64,000 nucleotides of DNA from assembly GCA_934433135.1 (NCBI GenBank), contig CAKRZO010000020.1:4247-68246 (forward strand), written 5' to 3'. The notes beneath the pieces were generated by a model that was not told the origin of the DNA, made no database searches, and saw nothing but the letters and a program-made list of their open reading frames with translations. The translations under genes were made by a program, and so were the position numbers. Shown piece by piece: positions 32,605 to 40,902 of the stretch (the stretch's first letter is position 1; each line of letters begins with the position of its first letter). This stretch comes from an uncultured Acetatifactor sp. (GTDB lineage: Bacteria > Bacillota > Clostridia > Lachnospirales > Lachnospiraceae).

Positions 32605-33288
32605 ATGAAGTATATGAACAATCATTATGGTGTAAGCAGAGTATTTGGAAACGCTCATTTCAAGATGCCGGTAGATATTGACGGCGGAGAAGGAGGAGCG
32701 GGCGGCGGTGGAGCCGGTGGCAGCGGTGCCTCAGGAGATGCCGGAGCTGATGGAAAAGACGGAGCAGGAGATGGAGGAAAGACCGGAGAAGGAGATCAGG
32801 GTGTGAGCTTTGATGATTTTCTGAAAAATCCGAAAAATCAGGCTGAGTTTGACCGAAGAATAGCAAAGGCTCTGGAAACCAACAAAACCAAACTTCAGGC
32901 GGATTTTGCCGTTCAGTTAGAGAATGAGAGAACTGAAGCTGAGAAAATGGCAAAAATGAACGCCGATCAGAAAGCCCAGTATGCAAGGGAAAAGAAGGAG
33001 AAGGAATTGACCGACAGAGAGACGGCAATTACCAAAAGAGAACTGAAAGCAACGGCCATTGAGCAGCTTGCAGAGAAAAACCTTCCTACTTCTCTGGCAG
33101 AGGTGCTGAACTATGCAAGTGCTGAGGAATGCAAGGCCTCCATTGAGGCTGTGGGAAAGGCATTCCAGGAAGCGGTAGAAAAGGCAGTGGAAACACGCCT
33201 TGCAGGCGGAAAACCGCCGAAGAAAGCTCCGGATGGCAATGAGGCCACATTGGAGCAGCAGATCATGAAAGCAATGAAAGGAGAATAA
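32605..33288 (+). CDS. Capsid scaffold protein (DUF4355)
   Basis: 227 residues starting behind GAGGAGGACAAT. A Gly-rich linker (about 20-60) precedes a long coiled coil (EAEKMAKMNADQKAQYAREKKEKELTDRE), as in phage scaffolds that guide capsid assembly and leave the head. It lies directly before the major capsid gene. Between 32453 and 32604 there is only a possible 32-codon basic ORF (GTG 32460), too weak to call. Confidence 0.88.
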   Translation: MKYMNNHYGVSRVFGNAHFKMPVDIDGGEGGAGGGGAGGSGASGDAGADGKDGAGDGGKTGEGDQGVSFDDFLKNPKNQAEFDRRIAKALETNKTKLQADFAVQLENERTEAEKMAKMNADQKAQYAREKKEKELTDRETAITKRELKATAIEQLAEKNLPTSLAEVLNYASAEECKASIEAVGKAFQEAVEKAVETRLAGGKPPKKAPDGNEATLEQQIMKAMKGE

Positions 33289-33294
33289 CGAACA

Positions 33295-34209
33295 ATGGCT
33301 ATTAACACATTAGCAACAGCAACAATTTTTCAGACCACCTTGGATCAGATTGCGGTTCAGGAGGCTAAAACCGGATGGATGGATGCAAATTCCGGCCAGG
33401 TAGTATATAACGGCGGTGCGGAGGTAAAGGTTCCGAAGATCTCCCTGGATGGCCTGGCAGACTATGACAGAGACAACGGATACACTCAGGGAAGCGTAAC
33501 ATTGGAGTATGAAACCCTGAAAATGACGCAGGACAGAGGCAGAAAGTTCCAGTTAGATGCCATGGATGTGAATGAAAATAATTTTGTGACCACAGCGGCA
33601 ACTACCATGGGAGAGTTCCAGAGAGTTCATGTGATCCCGGAGATTGATGCGTACCGCCTGAGCAAACTTGGCACCCTGGCCATTGCAAAGGGAAATGTAG
33701 AGTATGGATACACTCCGGCAAAGGGCACCATGCTTCAGAAGATCAAGAAGGCCAGAGCAGCACTCAGAAAGAAGGGCTTTGTTGGCCAGATCATGATCCA
33801 CATCATCTCTGATGCCCTTATGGAGTTAGAGCTTGAACTGGCAGCTCAGCTCAGAGCGGCAACATTTAAGCAGGGAGGAATTGATACAACGGTTCCGGCA
33901 ATCGACACAGACACCCTGCTCATTGAGACTGCGGATGATCGTATGCACACTGCCATCACCATGTATGATGGAAAAACAAGTACCCAGGAAAAAGGCGGCT
34001 TTGTACCGGCAGGAAAGCAGATGAATTTCATTGCCATTGGTCGCACTGTGCCGATTGCAGTAACTAAGCAGGACAAGATGAAGATCTTCACACCTGATCA
34101 GAACCAGGATGCAGACGCATGGAAGATGAACTATAGAAGATTCCATGATGTGTGGACAATGGACAACAAGCAGGAATTTGTATATGCAAATGTGAAGGAT
34201 GCAGAGTAA
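33295..34209 (+). CDS. Major capsid protein
   Basis: 304 residues, probably HK97 fold. It contains VPKISLDGLADYDRDNGYTQGSVTLEYETLKMTQDRGRKFQLDAMD and a C-terminal MDNKQEFVYANVKDAE, like other Clostridia phage capsid proteins. The position behind the scaffold agrees. There is no sign of an N-terminal delta domain. Confidence 0.9.
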   Translation: MAINTLATATIFQTTLDQIAVQEAKTGWMDANSGQVVYNGGAEVKVPKISLDGLADYDRDNGYTQGSVTLEYETLKMTQDRGRKFQLDAMDVNENNFVTTAATTMGEFQRVHVIPEIDAYRLSKLGTLAIAKGNVEYGYTPAKGTMLQKIKKARAALRKKGFVGQIMIHIISDALMELELELAAQLRAATFKQGGIDTTVPAIDTDTLLIETADDRMHTAITMYDGKTSTQEKGGFVPAGKQMNFIAIGRTVPIAVTKQDKMKIFTPDQNQDADAWKMNYRRFHDVWTMDNKQEFVYANVKDAE

Positions 34210-34226
34210 AAAGGAGGGCATGACAC

Positions 34227-34607
34227 ATGAGAGCCATGATCAAGGATAATGTGATCCGAAACGTGCCGGATGGCATGGTAGCAAAAAGAACTGCCGAAGG
34301 ATACAAATTCATGGATGAACCTTCTCAGGTGCCTCAGAATGCTTCAGAAACAGCACAGCCTCAGAATGATACCAATGGAGCCGTGAAAGCGGTTCCTGAG
34401 GGCACTGAGGAGCCTCGGGAAGGCACTGGCGAAGTGCAGCAGGAAAAGAAATATGACTGGCAGGAACTTCCCTCTGAAAAAGAGAAGAAAGCAGCACTGA
34501 GCAAACTGAAGGTTGAGGAACTGAGAGAGATTGCAAAAGAAATAAAGATCCAGGGGTACAACAATATGAACAAAGATACCCTTGTAGCAACCATCCTGAA
34601 CCATTAA
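34227..34607 (+). CDS. Rho N-terminal/SAP-like domain protein
   Basis: 126 residues. A Pro/Glu/Gln-rich middle is followed by KAALSKLKVEELREIAKEIKIQGYNNMNKDTLVATIL, a Rho_N/SAP-like helical domain that can bind nucleic acid. Such proteins are frequent behind capsid genes; their role there is unclear. Confidence 0.8.
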   Translation: MRAMIKDNVIRNVPDGMVAKRTAEGYKFMDEPSQVPQNASETAQPQNDTNGAVKAVPEGTEEPREGTGEVQQEKKYDWQELPSEKEKKAALSKLKVEELREIAKEIKIQGYNNMNKDTLVATILNH

Positions 34608-34622
34608 GCCGGAGGTGATACA

Positions 34623-34967
34623 GTGACAGATCTGGAAATGCTGAAGAAACTGACAGGAGAAGATGATGAGGAACTGCTCACTCTTCTGCTTCAGATGTCG
34701 GAAGAGAAAACCCTGGCACTGGCAAATAGAACCAGGATGATCTACCCACTGCGGCCTGCGGTGCGTGACTGGGCTGTAGTAGCATACAACCGCCTGGGAA
34801 CCGAGGGAGAAACAAGCAGGAGTGAGGGAGGAATTTCTTCAGCTTTTGCAGATATTCCTGAAGATATTAGCCAGGCAATCAAGAACTATAGACTGGGGAG
34901 GGTGAGAGGCCGTGCGTATGAGAAAAAGCCTGATGAAGAAATACCATCTGAGAAAGAGGGTTCCTAA
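34623..34967 (+). CDS. Head-tail connector (gp6/gp15-like)
   Basis: 114 residues from GTG behind GGAGGTGATACA. TDLEMLKKLTGEDDEELLTLLLQMSEEKTLALANR and an arrangement of helices match head-tail connector family 1 proteins, which form the adaptor ring under the portal. Confidence 0.75.
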   Translation: MTDLEMLKKLTGEDDEELLTLLLQMSEEKTLALANRTRMIYPLRPAVRDWAVVAYNRLGTEGETSRSEGGISSAFADIPEDISQAIKNYRLGRVRGRAYEKKPDEEIPSEKEGS

Positions 34968-35235
34968 GAAGGACAAAGAGGGCGGAAGCATAACGGAATA
35001 TGCAGAGGCAGTGGAGATCAAGGCAACGATCTGGCCCGCAAGCGGAAGAGTGCAGGCTGAAATGTACGGAGAAAGGCTCACATACATCAAAAACATGGAG
35101 TATGAGGGCAATGAGACCATGCAGGAAGGTGATGGCATTTGTGTATTTGTGGGGCCGGAAAGTACGCCGGACTATAAGATTATCTCAATCAAACCTGAAT
35201 ACAGCCCAAAGTTGATGGAATTGGAGAAGATTTGA
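34918..35235 (+). CDS. Head closure/head-tail joining protein
   Basis: About 105 residues; the ATG at 34918 overlaps the connector gene. The beta-rich body (VEIKATIWPASGRVQAEMYGERLTYIKNMEY, DYKIISIKPEY) is typical of stopper proteins. Assignment rests mainly on position. Confidence 0.6.
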   Translation: MRKSLMKKYHLRKRVPKKDKEGGSITEYAEAVEIKATIWPASGRVQAEMYGERLTYIKNMEYEGNETMQEGDGICVFVGPESTPDYKIISIKPEYSPKLMELEKI

Positions 35236-35236
35236 A

Positions 35237-35743
35237 ATGGCAGTAAACGGTGTGGAAAGCCTGATGAGAAAATTCAATGAGCTTGGCACCATGGAACCGG
35301 TTGTGAAAAGTGCCGTGAGGAAGCAGGCTGAGGTTGTCCGGGGCGTGGCCGTTAAGCTGTGCCCGGTGTACTCACCGAGAGGAGAACCCATTCCTGGAAC
35401 ATCACCAGGAGAGCTGAGGGGCAGCATTCACACGAAGGTAGAGCAGGATGCAGAGAAAACAGTGGGGTGCGTATATACGAACAAAGAATATGCAGCCTAT
35501 GTGGAATTTGGAACTGGCCCGGTAGGGCAAGCGAATCATGCAGGAATATCACCTGCCATCCCGGTGGCGTACCGGCAGGATGGATGGGTATGGCGGGATG
35601 AAAATGGCGGATTCCATGCAACACAAGGGCAGCAGGCTCAGCCATTCATGTATCCGGCCCTAAAATCAATGGAGGGCAGGGTTGTGAGCGGTATTGCAGC
35701 GGATCTGCAAGCAGAAATCAAGAAAGTAGGTGGAAGCACATGA
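35237..35743 (+). CDS. HK97 gp10-type head-tail protein
   Basis: 168 residues. CPVYSPRGEPIPGTSPGELRGSI and YAAYVEFGTGP are the gp10 family signatures, with QPFMYPALKSM near the end. It is part of the head-tail interface. Confidence 0.88.
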   Translation: MAVNGVESLMRKFNELGTMEPVVKSAVRKQAEVVRGVAVKLCPVYSPRGEPIPGTSPGELRGSIHTKVEQDAEKTVGCVYTNKEYAAYVEFGTGPVGQANHAGISPAIPVAYRQDGWVWRDENGGFHATQGQQAQPFMYPALKSMEGRVVSGIAADLQAEIKKVGGST

Positions 35744-36093
35744 TCAATGTAAAAGATCAGGTATATGATGCCATCAAAGGCATCACAGAGAATGTGAGTG
35801 ATGGATACCCTAAGGATTGGGGGAAGCTCCCGGCCATCCAGTACACTGAGGAGGATAATTCAGTGGTTGAGTGGGTGGATGGAAGAGAAAGCAAAGCTCA
35901 TCTTCTTTACAGAGTAGATATTTGGAACAATGACAGCACATCAATCACAGCATTGGAGGTTGACAAGGCAATCTCTGCCCTGGGCCTCAGAAGGAGTGCG
36001 TGTGGCGATGTTGCGGATCCATCCGGCATGAAACATAAAGTGATGCGATATGAGGGCATCATTGATGTGGATACAGAGATGGTTTACAACTAA
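35740..36093 (+). CDS. Tail terminator/completion protein
   Basis: 117 residues with the order expected for tail terminator proteins (INVKDQVYDAIKGI, LPAIQYTEEDNS, YRVDIWNNDSTSITALEVDKAISALG). It overlaps the previous gene and directly precedes the tail tube gene. Confidence 0.75.
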   Translation: MINVKDQVYDAIKGITENVSDGYPKDWGKLPAIQYTEEDNSVVEWVDGRESKAHLLYRVDIWNNDSTSITALEVDKAISALGLRRSACGDVADPSGMKHKVMRYEGIIDVDTEMVYN

Positions 36094-36114
36094 GAAACAA
36101 GGAGGAAATGCAAT

Positions 36115-36531
36115 ATGTTAGCGAATGGTGCGAAATTAGGCTACAAGAAAAAAGGAGCCACAGAGGAATACACCGATCTCACCGGGTTGAAAGAGATCCC
36201 TGAATTGGGTGATGATCCTGAAAAGGTTGAGAATACTGGCCTGGCCGACAAGGTGAAGCAGTATGAATTTGGTATTGGAGATGCCGGTGATCTTACATAC
36301 AAATTCAAGTATGAGAACACCTCTGAAACCTCTCCATATAGAGTGATGAGATTGGCAGCAGCCACAAAAGAGGTGCTCTCTTTCCGTGAAACTCTCCCGG
36401 ATGGCACGAAGTATGAATATGATGCCCAGGTATCTGTGAAGAGATCCGGTGGCGGTGTGAATGGAGTTATGGAGTGGGATCTCAATATGGCCCTTCAGGG
36501 CGAAATCACAGTAACAGATCCGGCAGCCTAA
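36115..36531 (+). CDS. Major tail tube protein
   Basis: 138 residues, beta-rich, with KLGYKKKGATEEYTDLTGLKEIPELG and LSFRETLPDGTKYEYDAQVSVKRSG. Its position before the chaperones and tape measure and its Gly/Ser loop support the call. Confidence 0.88.
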   Translation: MLANGAKLGYKKKGATEEYTDLTGLKEIPELGDDPEKVENTGLADKVKQYEFGIGDAGDLTYKFKYENTSETSPYRVMRLAAATKEVLSFRETLPDGTKYEYDAQVSVKRSGGGVNGVMEWDLNMALQGEITVTDPAA

Positions 36532-36563
36532 GAACAACAATGAACCAATAGGAGGATAAGAAT

Positions 36564-37067
36564 ATGGGATTTTTTGGCAACAATAAAGATGCAGCTATGG
36601 ATGCGGCAGCAGTAGCAGCAGCGAACATGGAAGAGAACCAGGAACAGCAGGAGATGGAAGCTCAGGAGGAGGCAGAAAAAGAGGAGCCTCAGAAGAGAAA
36701 GCCCTTTGCATTGTGGGAAGTAGGAGATAAAACCTACAAGCTGAAGCTGAAAACTCCGGCAATCGTGGAGTTGGAACAGAAGTATAAAACCAACCTGATG
36801 AACATTATGGGATCGGGCCAGGGTGGAATGCCTGCTCTTTCTGTGATGTTGGATGTTGCTCATGCAGCCATGAAGGATTGGCAGCATGGAATCACCAAGA
36901 ATGAAGTGCAGAACCTTTTCACAAAGTATGTTGAGGAAGGAGGCTCTCAGTTGTCATTTTATATGACAGTATACATGGAGATCTTCACAGTGAGCGGTTT
37001 TTTCTCCGTAAATCTGAGCAATCAGATGAGTGGAGCACTTCAGGAAGCGAAGGAAGAAACCCTCTAA
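36564..37067 (+). CDS. Tail assembly chaperone (gpG-like, DUF6096)
   Basis: 167 residues. The Ala/Glu-rich N-terminus is followed by LWEVGDKTYKLKLKTPAIVELEQKYKTNLMNIMG. It coats the tape measure during tail assembly. Near its end lies the slippery T-TTT-TTC (36998-37004) from which a -1 shift would continue open into the next gene. Confidence 0.85.
   Translation: MGFFGNNKDAAMDAAAVAAANMEENQEQQEMEAQEEAEKEEPQKRKPFALWEVGDKTYKLKLKTPAIVELEQKYKTNLMNIMGSGQGGMPALSVMLDVAHAAMKDWQHGITKNEVQNLFTKYVEEGGSQLSFYMTVYMEIFTVSGFFSVNLSNQMSGALQEAKEETL
36998..37004 (+). promoter_or_regulatory. Candidate -1 programmed frameshift site
   Basis: Heptamer T TTT TTC in the frame of the upstream gene (GGT TTT TTC). The -1 frame is open from there through the downstream gene without a stop. 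Lambda G-GT and most siphophages join these two chaperones by frameshifting. It lies 21 codons before the zero-frame stop, somewhat further than usual. Confidence 0.4.
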
Positions 37068-37081
37068 AAGAGGCTGAAACA

Positions 37082-37561
37082 GTGACAGAGATCATATATG
37101 GGCTGTATCCGGTGTTTTTGGATGCCGGGTATAGCCCTTCTCTGTTTTGGGAGAGCAGCATTGATGAGATCAATGATTTGCTTGAAAGCTATGCCCGGAG
37201 GATGGAAAGAGATGCCAAACGAAGAGAGGCAGAGCTGAAGGATGAGATCATGGTTTTATTCAACCAGGCTCTTCAGATCGGGAATGTGGTTGGCAGAATG
37301 ATGGATAAAAACAATCCGATCAAGACACCAAAAGAATACTACCCGGAATTATTTGGAAGCAAAGAAAACACAAATTTCACCGAGCAGGAGGCAAAAGGGG
37401 ATGAGCACCAACTCAGCCCGGAGATGGAATTGCACAAGGCAAGAATGGATGATTTCATCTTTAGGCACAACATGGCCATGAGAATGGCCAAGGAGCGAGG
37501 TGAAAGCAGTGGAAGGAATGACGTTGGAGAAGCTGCAAGTAATCATAGAGGCCCAAACTAA
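37082..37561 (+). CDS. Second tail assembly chaperone (gpT-like)
   Basis: 159 codons from a GTG with no clear ribosome site, in the -1 frame relative to the gpG-like gene. ITEIIYGLYPVFLDAGYSPSLFWESSIDEINDLLESYARR is the usual start of these C-terminal chaperone parts. It is probably made mainly as an extension of the upstream protein. The last 20 codons overlap the tape measure gene. Confidence 0.8.
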   Translation: MTEIIYGLYPVFLDAGYSPSLFWESSIDEINDLLESYARRMERDAKRREAELKDEIMVLFNQALQIGNVVGRMMDKNNPIKTPKEYYPELFGSKENTNFTEQEAKGDEHQLSPEMELHKARMDDFIFRHNMAMRMAKERGESSGRNDVGEAASNHRGPN

Positions 37562-40508
37562 AGCCTATTATGAAGAGCTGAAGAAGGTGCAGCAGCAGAC
37601 GAAATCAGCCACAAGTGCAGTGGAAGCCCAAATGAACAAAATAAAAAATGCATTCAGCAAGATTGGAAAAGCGGTGGGCCTGGCTCTTTCCGTAACTGCA
37701 ATCATCAGCTTTGGAAAGAGCTGCATTGAGTTAGGATCAGACCTGGCCGAAGTGCAGAATGTGGTGGATGTCACCTTTGGGGCAATGTCGGAAACCATAA
37801 ACCGATTTGCAAGGGATGCATTGGAAGAATTTGGCCTCAGTGAAACGAGTGCCAAAAGGTACACATCAACAATGGGAGCCATGTTGAAATCCATGGGATT
37901 CACAACCCAGGCGGCTGCTGATATGTCAATGGAAATGACCGGATTGGCAGCAGATATGGCTTCATTTTATAACCTGGATCCAGAAACCGCATTTGAGAAA
38001 ATCAGATCCGGGATCTCCGGGGAAACAGAACCGCTGAAGCAGTTGGGCATCAATATGAGTGTGGCCAATTTGGAAGCCTTTGCACTCAGCCAGGGAATAA
38101 CCAAGGCATACAATGCCATGACACAGCAGGAGCAGGCAATGCTCCGGTATAATTACCTGATGCAGGCAACAGCAGATGCTCAGGGAGATTTTGCAAGAAC
38201 TTCAGATAGTTGGGCAAACCAGGTGAGAGTGCTCACAGAGAGATTCAATGCTCTGAAGGCAGCCATTGGGCAGGGCCTCATTGCAGTACTCACACCGGTG
38301 ATCAAAGTGCTCAATCAGTTATTGGCAAAGATCCTGACAGTAACAGATGCCTTCAGCAATTTCATTGCCAAGATAACCGGAAAGAACACCCAAACAACCA
38401 CAACAGTGAGCGGCATTGGAGATGCAGCAGATTCAGCAGCAAGCTCCATGGGTGATGTTGGAGATGCGACAGATGCAGCCGGGCAATCGGCAAAGAAGGC
38501 AGCAAAGGAGTATGGCGGCCTTCTGTCAATGGATGAAGTGCACTCTCTCACAAAAAACGAGGGAAGCGATTCAGGAGGATCCGGCAGTGGAGGCGGTGCT
38601 TCAGGCGGTGGCCTGAGTGAGAATATTGTGGATGCAGCCACAGAAACAGATGATACCCTAAATCCTGCATTAGATAAGCTGATCACAAAGCTGAAGGAAT
38701 TGCAGGATATTTTCAAGGCAGGATTCAAGGCCGGCCTGGGTGATGTGGATCTGAGCGGCATCACAAAAGCTGTGGATGGCATTAAAACAAGCCTAAAGAA
38801 TATCTTCACAGCACCGGAGGCGCTTCAGGCGGCCAATAATTTTGCCAACACCCTGGCATATTCGTTGGGGCAGCAGGCAGGAGCGGTGGCCAGTGTGGGC
38901 ATCACGATAGCAACAAATTTATTGGGTGGAATTGATAAGTACCTGGCAGATAATCAGGGCCGGATCAAGCAATTCATTGTAAATATGTTTGATATAGGCT
39001 CAGACATAGCCACGATTAAAGGAAATTTTGCCCAGGCGGCAGCCGATATCTTCTCAGTATTTGGGGGAGAGAATGGGCAGCAAGTAACAACAAACATCAT
39101 TGGCGTCTTTTCTGATGCAGCTATGGGGGTATATGAACTCTCAGCGAAGTTGGGAAGGGATGTGTTGGATTGCTTAACAAGGCCATTCATTGATAATCAG
39201 GGCAGTTTTAAAACAGCCATTGATGGGCTTTTAGGTGTGGCGGCTGGAGCCCTGGGAAATATCAAGCAAGTGGTGGATGATACAGTGGGAAAAGCCGGGG
39301 AGATCTATGATGAACACCTGGCACCAATGTTCAACTCACTGGCAGCAGGCCTCAGCAGCATCACCGGCACAATACTGGATGCATACAACACATATATTCT
39401 CCCGGTATTAGAAGGGCTTCAGCAGAAGGTTGAGCCGCTCATTGATGAGCATATTCAGCCTGCAATCAATAAGGGCCTGGAACTCATTGGCAAGATAGCT
39501 GATGCGGTAAAAGATATTTGGGAGCAAACCCTGGTGCCTTTTATAAACTGGTTTATTGCCAATATAGCACCATACATTGCAGCGGCTTTGGATAAAGTGG
39601 GAAGTGTATTCCTCACAGTGGCCGGAGTGATTGCGGATGTGGTGGGCAGTGTTTATGATGCCCTGGGTGGCCTAATCGACTTCATAGCCGGAGTTTTCAC
39701 CGGTGATTGGGAGAGAGCATGGGAAGGCATAAAAACCTTCTTCTCAGGCATTTGGGAAGCAATAAAGAGCATTGTGAGTGCTGTGTGGAATGCGATCAAG
39801 TCCATAGTATCAGCGGCAATCGGAGTGGTATCTTCAGTGATTAGCACTGTTTTGAATACCATCAAGACGATTTTCAGCACAATATGGAATTCGATCAAAA
39901 CCACTGTCAACACTGTGTGGAATGCCATTAAGAGCACGATCAGCACAGCTCTGAGCAGCATCAAAACGAATTGGAGCAATGTGTGGACTAATATGAAAAC
40001 CACTGTGGTGAATATCTTCAACGGAATTTGGAGCTCCATAAAAGGGGTGATCAACTCCATTATTGGCGGCATAGAGAGCATGGCCAATGCAGTGATCAAA
40101 GGCATCAACAGCATGATCAAGGCATTGAACAACCTGAGCTTTGATGTGCCGGATTGGGTGCCGGAGATCGGAGGCAAAACCTTTGGATTCAACATACCAA
40201 CACTCAGCACCATTTCCATACCAAGACTTGCAACCGGTGGTGTGGTTGACCAGGCAACAGTGGCCATGATCGGTGAAGCCGGCCAGGAGGCTGTGGTGCC
40301 TTTGGAGAACAACACTGGATGGATGGATAAAATTGCAGCACGAATTGGAGAGATTATTTCTGTAAATCTCCGGGCTATTGTTGGAGAAATGGATGGCGGT
40401 GATGAGTGGCAAACCATTCACACAGTTGTGAAACTTGACAGCAAAACCCTGGTTGAGCAGGAAGATAAGTACAGAAGGAGAAAAGGCTATCAAATGGCCA
40501 ATGCATAA
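37500..40508 (+). CDS. Tail tape measure protein
   Basis: 1002 residues, the longest prophage gene, setting tail length. The N-terminal part (SDLAEVQNVVDVTFG, MGFTTQAAADMS, DPETAFEKIRSGISGETEPLKQLGI) is the TP901 core domain. A Ser/Gly linker lies near 350-375. Residues about 740-870 contain 11-residue repeats of the type IWNAIKSTIST. The end has GGVVDQATVAMIGEAGQEAVVPLEN. Start GTG 37500 or ATG 37518. Confidence 0.93.
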   Translation: MKAVEGMTLEKLQVIIEAQTKAYYEELKKVQQQTKSATSAVEAQMNKIKNAFSKIGKAVGLALSVTAIISFGKSCIELGSDLAEVQNVVDVTFGAMSETINRFARDALEEFGLSETSAKRYTSTMGAMLKSMGFTTQAAADMSMEMTGLAADMASFYNLDPETAFEKIRSGISGETEPLKQLGINMSVANLEAFALSQGITKAYNAMTQQEQAMLRYNYLMQATADAQGDFARTSDSWANQVRVLTERFNALKAAIGQGLIAVLTPVIKVLNQLLAKILTVTDAFSNFIAKITGKNTQTTTTVSGIGDAADSAASSMGDVGDATDAAGQSAKKAAKEYGGLLSMDEVHSLTKNEGSDSGGSGSGGGASGGGLSENIVDAATETDDTLNPALDKLITKLKELQDIFKAGFKAGLGDVDLSGITKAVDGIKTSLKNIFTAPEALQAANNFANTLAYSLGQQAGAVASVGITIATNLLGGIDKYLADNQGRIKQFIVNMFDIGSDIATIKGNFAQAAADIFSVFGGENGQQVTTNIIGVFSDAAMGVYELSAKLGRDVLDCLTRPFIDNQGSFKTAIDGLLGVAAGALGNIKQVVDDTVGKAGEIYDEHLAPMFNSLAAGLSSITGTILDAYNTYILPVLEGLQQKVEPLIDEHIQPAINKGLELIGKIADAVKDIWEQTLVPFINWFIANIAPYIAAALDKVGSVFLTVAGVIADVVGSVYDALGGLIDFIAGVFTGDWERAWEGIKTFFSGIWEAIKSIVSAVWNAIKSIVSAAIGVVSSVISTVLNTIKTIFSTIWNSIKTTVNTVWNAIKSTISTALSSIKTNWSNVWTNMKTTVVNIFNGIWSSIKGVINSIIGGIESMANAVIKGINSMIKALNNLSFDVPDWVPEIGGKTFGFNIPTLSTISIPRLATGGVVDQATVAMIGEAGQEAVVPLENNTGWMDKIAARIGEIISVNLRAIVGEMDGGDEWQTIHTVVKLDSKTLVEQEDKYRRRKGYQMANA

Positions 40509-40520
40509 GGAGGGAGAAAC

Positions 40521-40892
40521 ATGACAGGAAAATATAACAATATTCTGATTGTCGGTGGAGTATCCCTCCCCGATCCTTCAGAAATGACAATCTTAGACTA
40601 TGATATTTCAGAGAGTGATAGAAATGCCAATGGCAAAATGGTATCTCAGATCATCCGGGAGGATGTTCACAAAATAGAGTGCAAATGGGCAATGCTGAGG
40701 CCGGATGATTATATGGCCATCAGGAGAGCCATCAAAAAGAAGTTTGGGCTCAGTGTGAAGTTTTTCATCCCGGTACAGAACGAAGAGGGAGAGCTTGAAA
40801 TGTATGCCGGTGATAGAAAAACACCTATATACACCTATGTGGATGGGGTGCCGGTGTATAAAGATTTTACCCTCAATTTTATTGAAATGTAG
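40521..40892 (+). CDS. Tail protein (DUF6711)
   Basis: 123 residues, GGAGGGAGAAAC before the ATG. YNNILIVGGVSLPDPSEMTILDYDIS and MYAGDRKTPIYTYVDGVPVYKDFTLNFIEM match DUF6711, regularly found between tape measure and distal tail genes. Probable tail-tip component. Confidence 0.75.
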   Translation: MTGKYNNILIVGGVSLPDPSEMTILDYDISESDRNANGKMVSQIIREDVHKIECKWAMLRPDDYMAIRRAIKKKFGLSVKFFIPVQNEEGELEMYAGDRKTPIYTYVDGVPVYKDFTLNFIEM

Positions 40893-40902
40893 GTGAGGAA
40901 AG

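Noticed and set aside
39750..40060. Regular repeats resembling a CRISPR array
   Set aside because: They are in-frame 11-codon repeats of the tape measure protein with drifting sequence, no constant repeat or spacer structure and no cas genes.
39653..40417. 254-codon minus-strand frame
   Set aside because: Antisense to the tape measure repeat region; repetitive hydrophobic content mirrors the WNAIK-type repeats.
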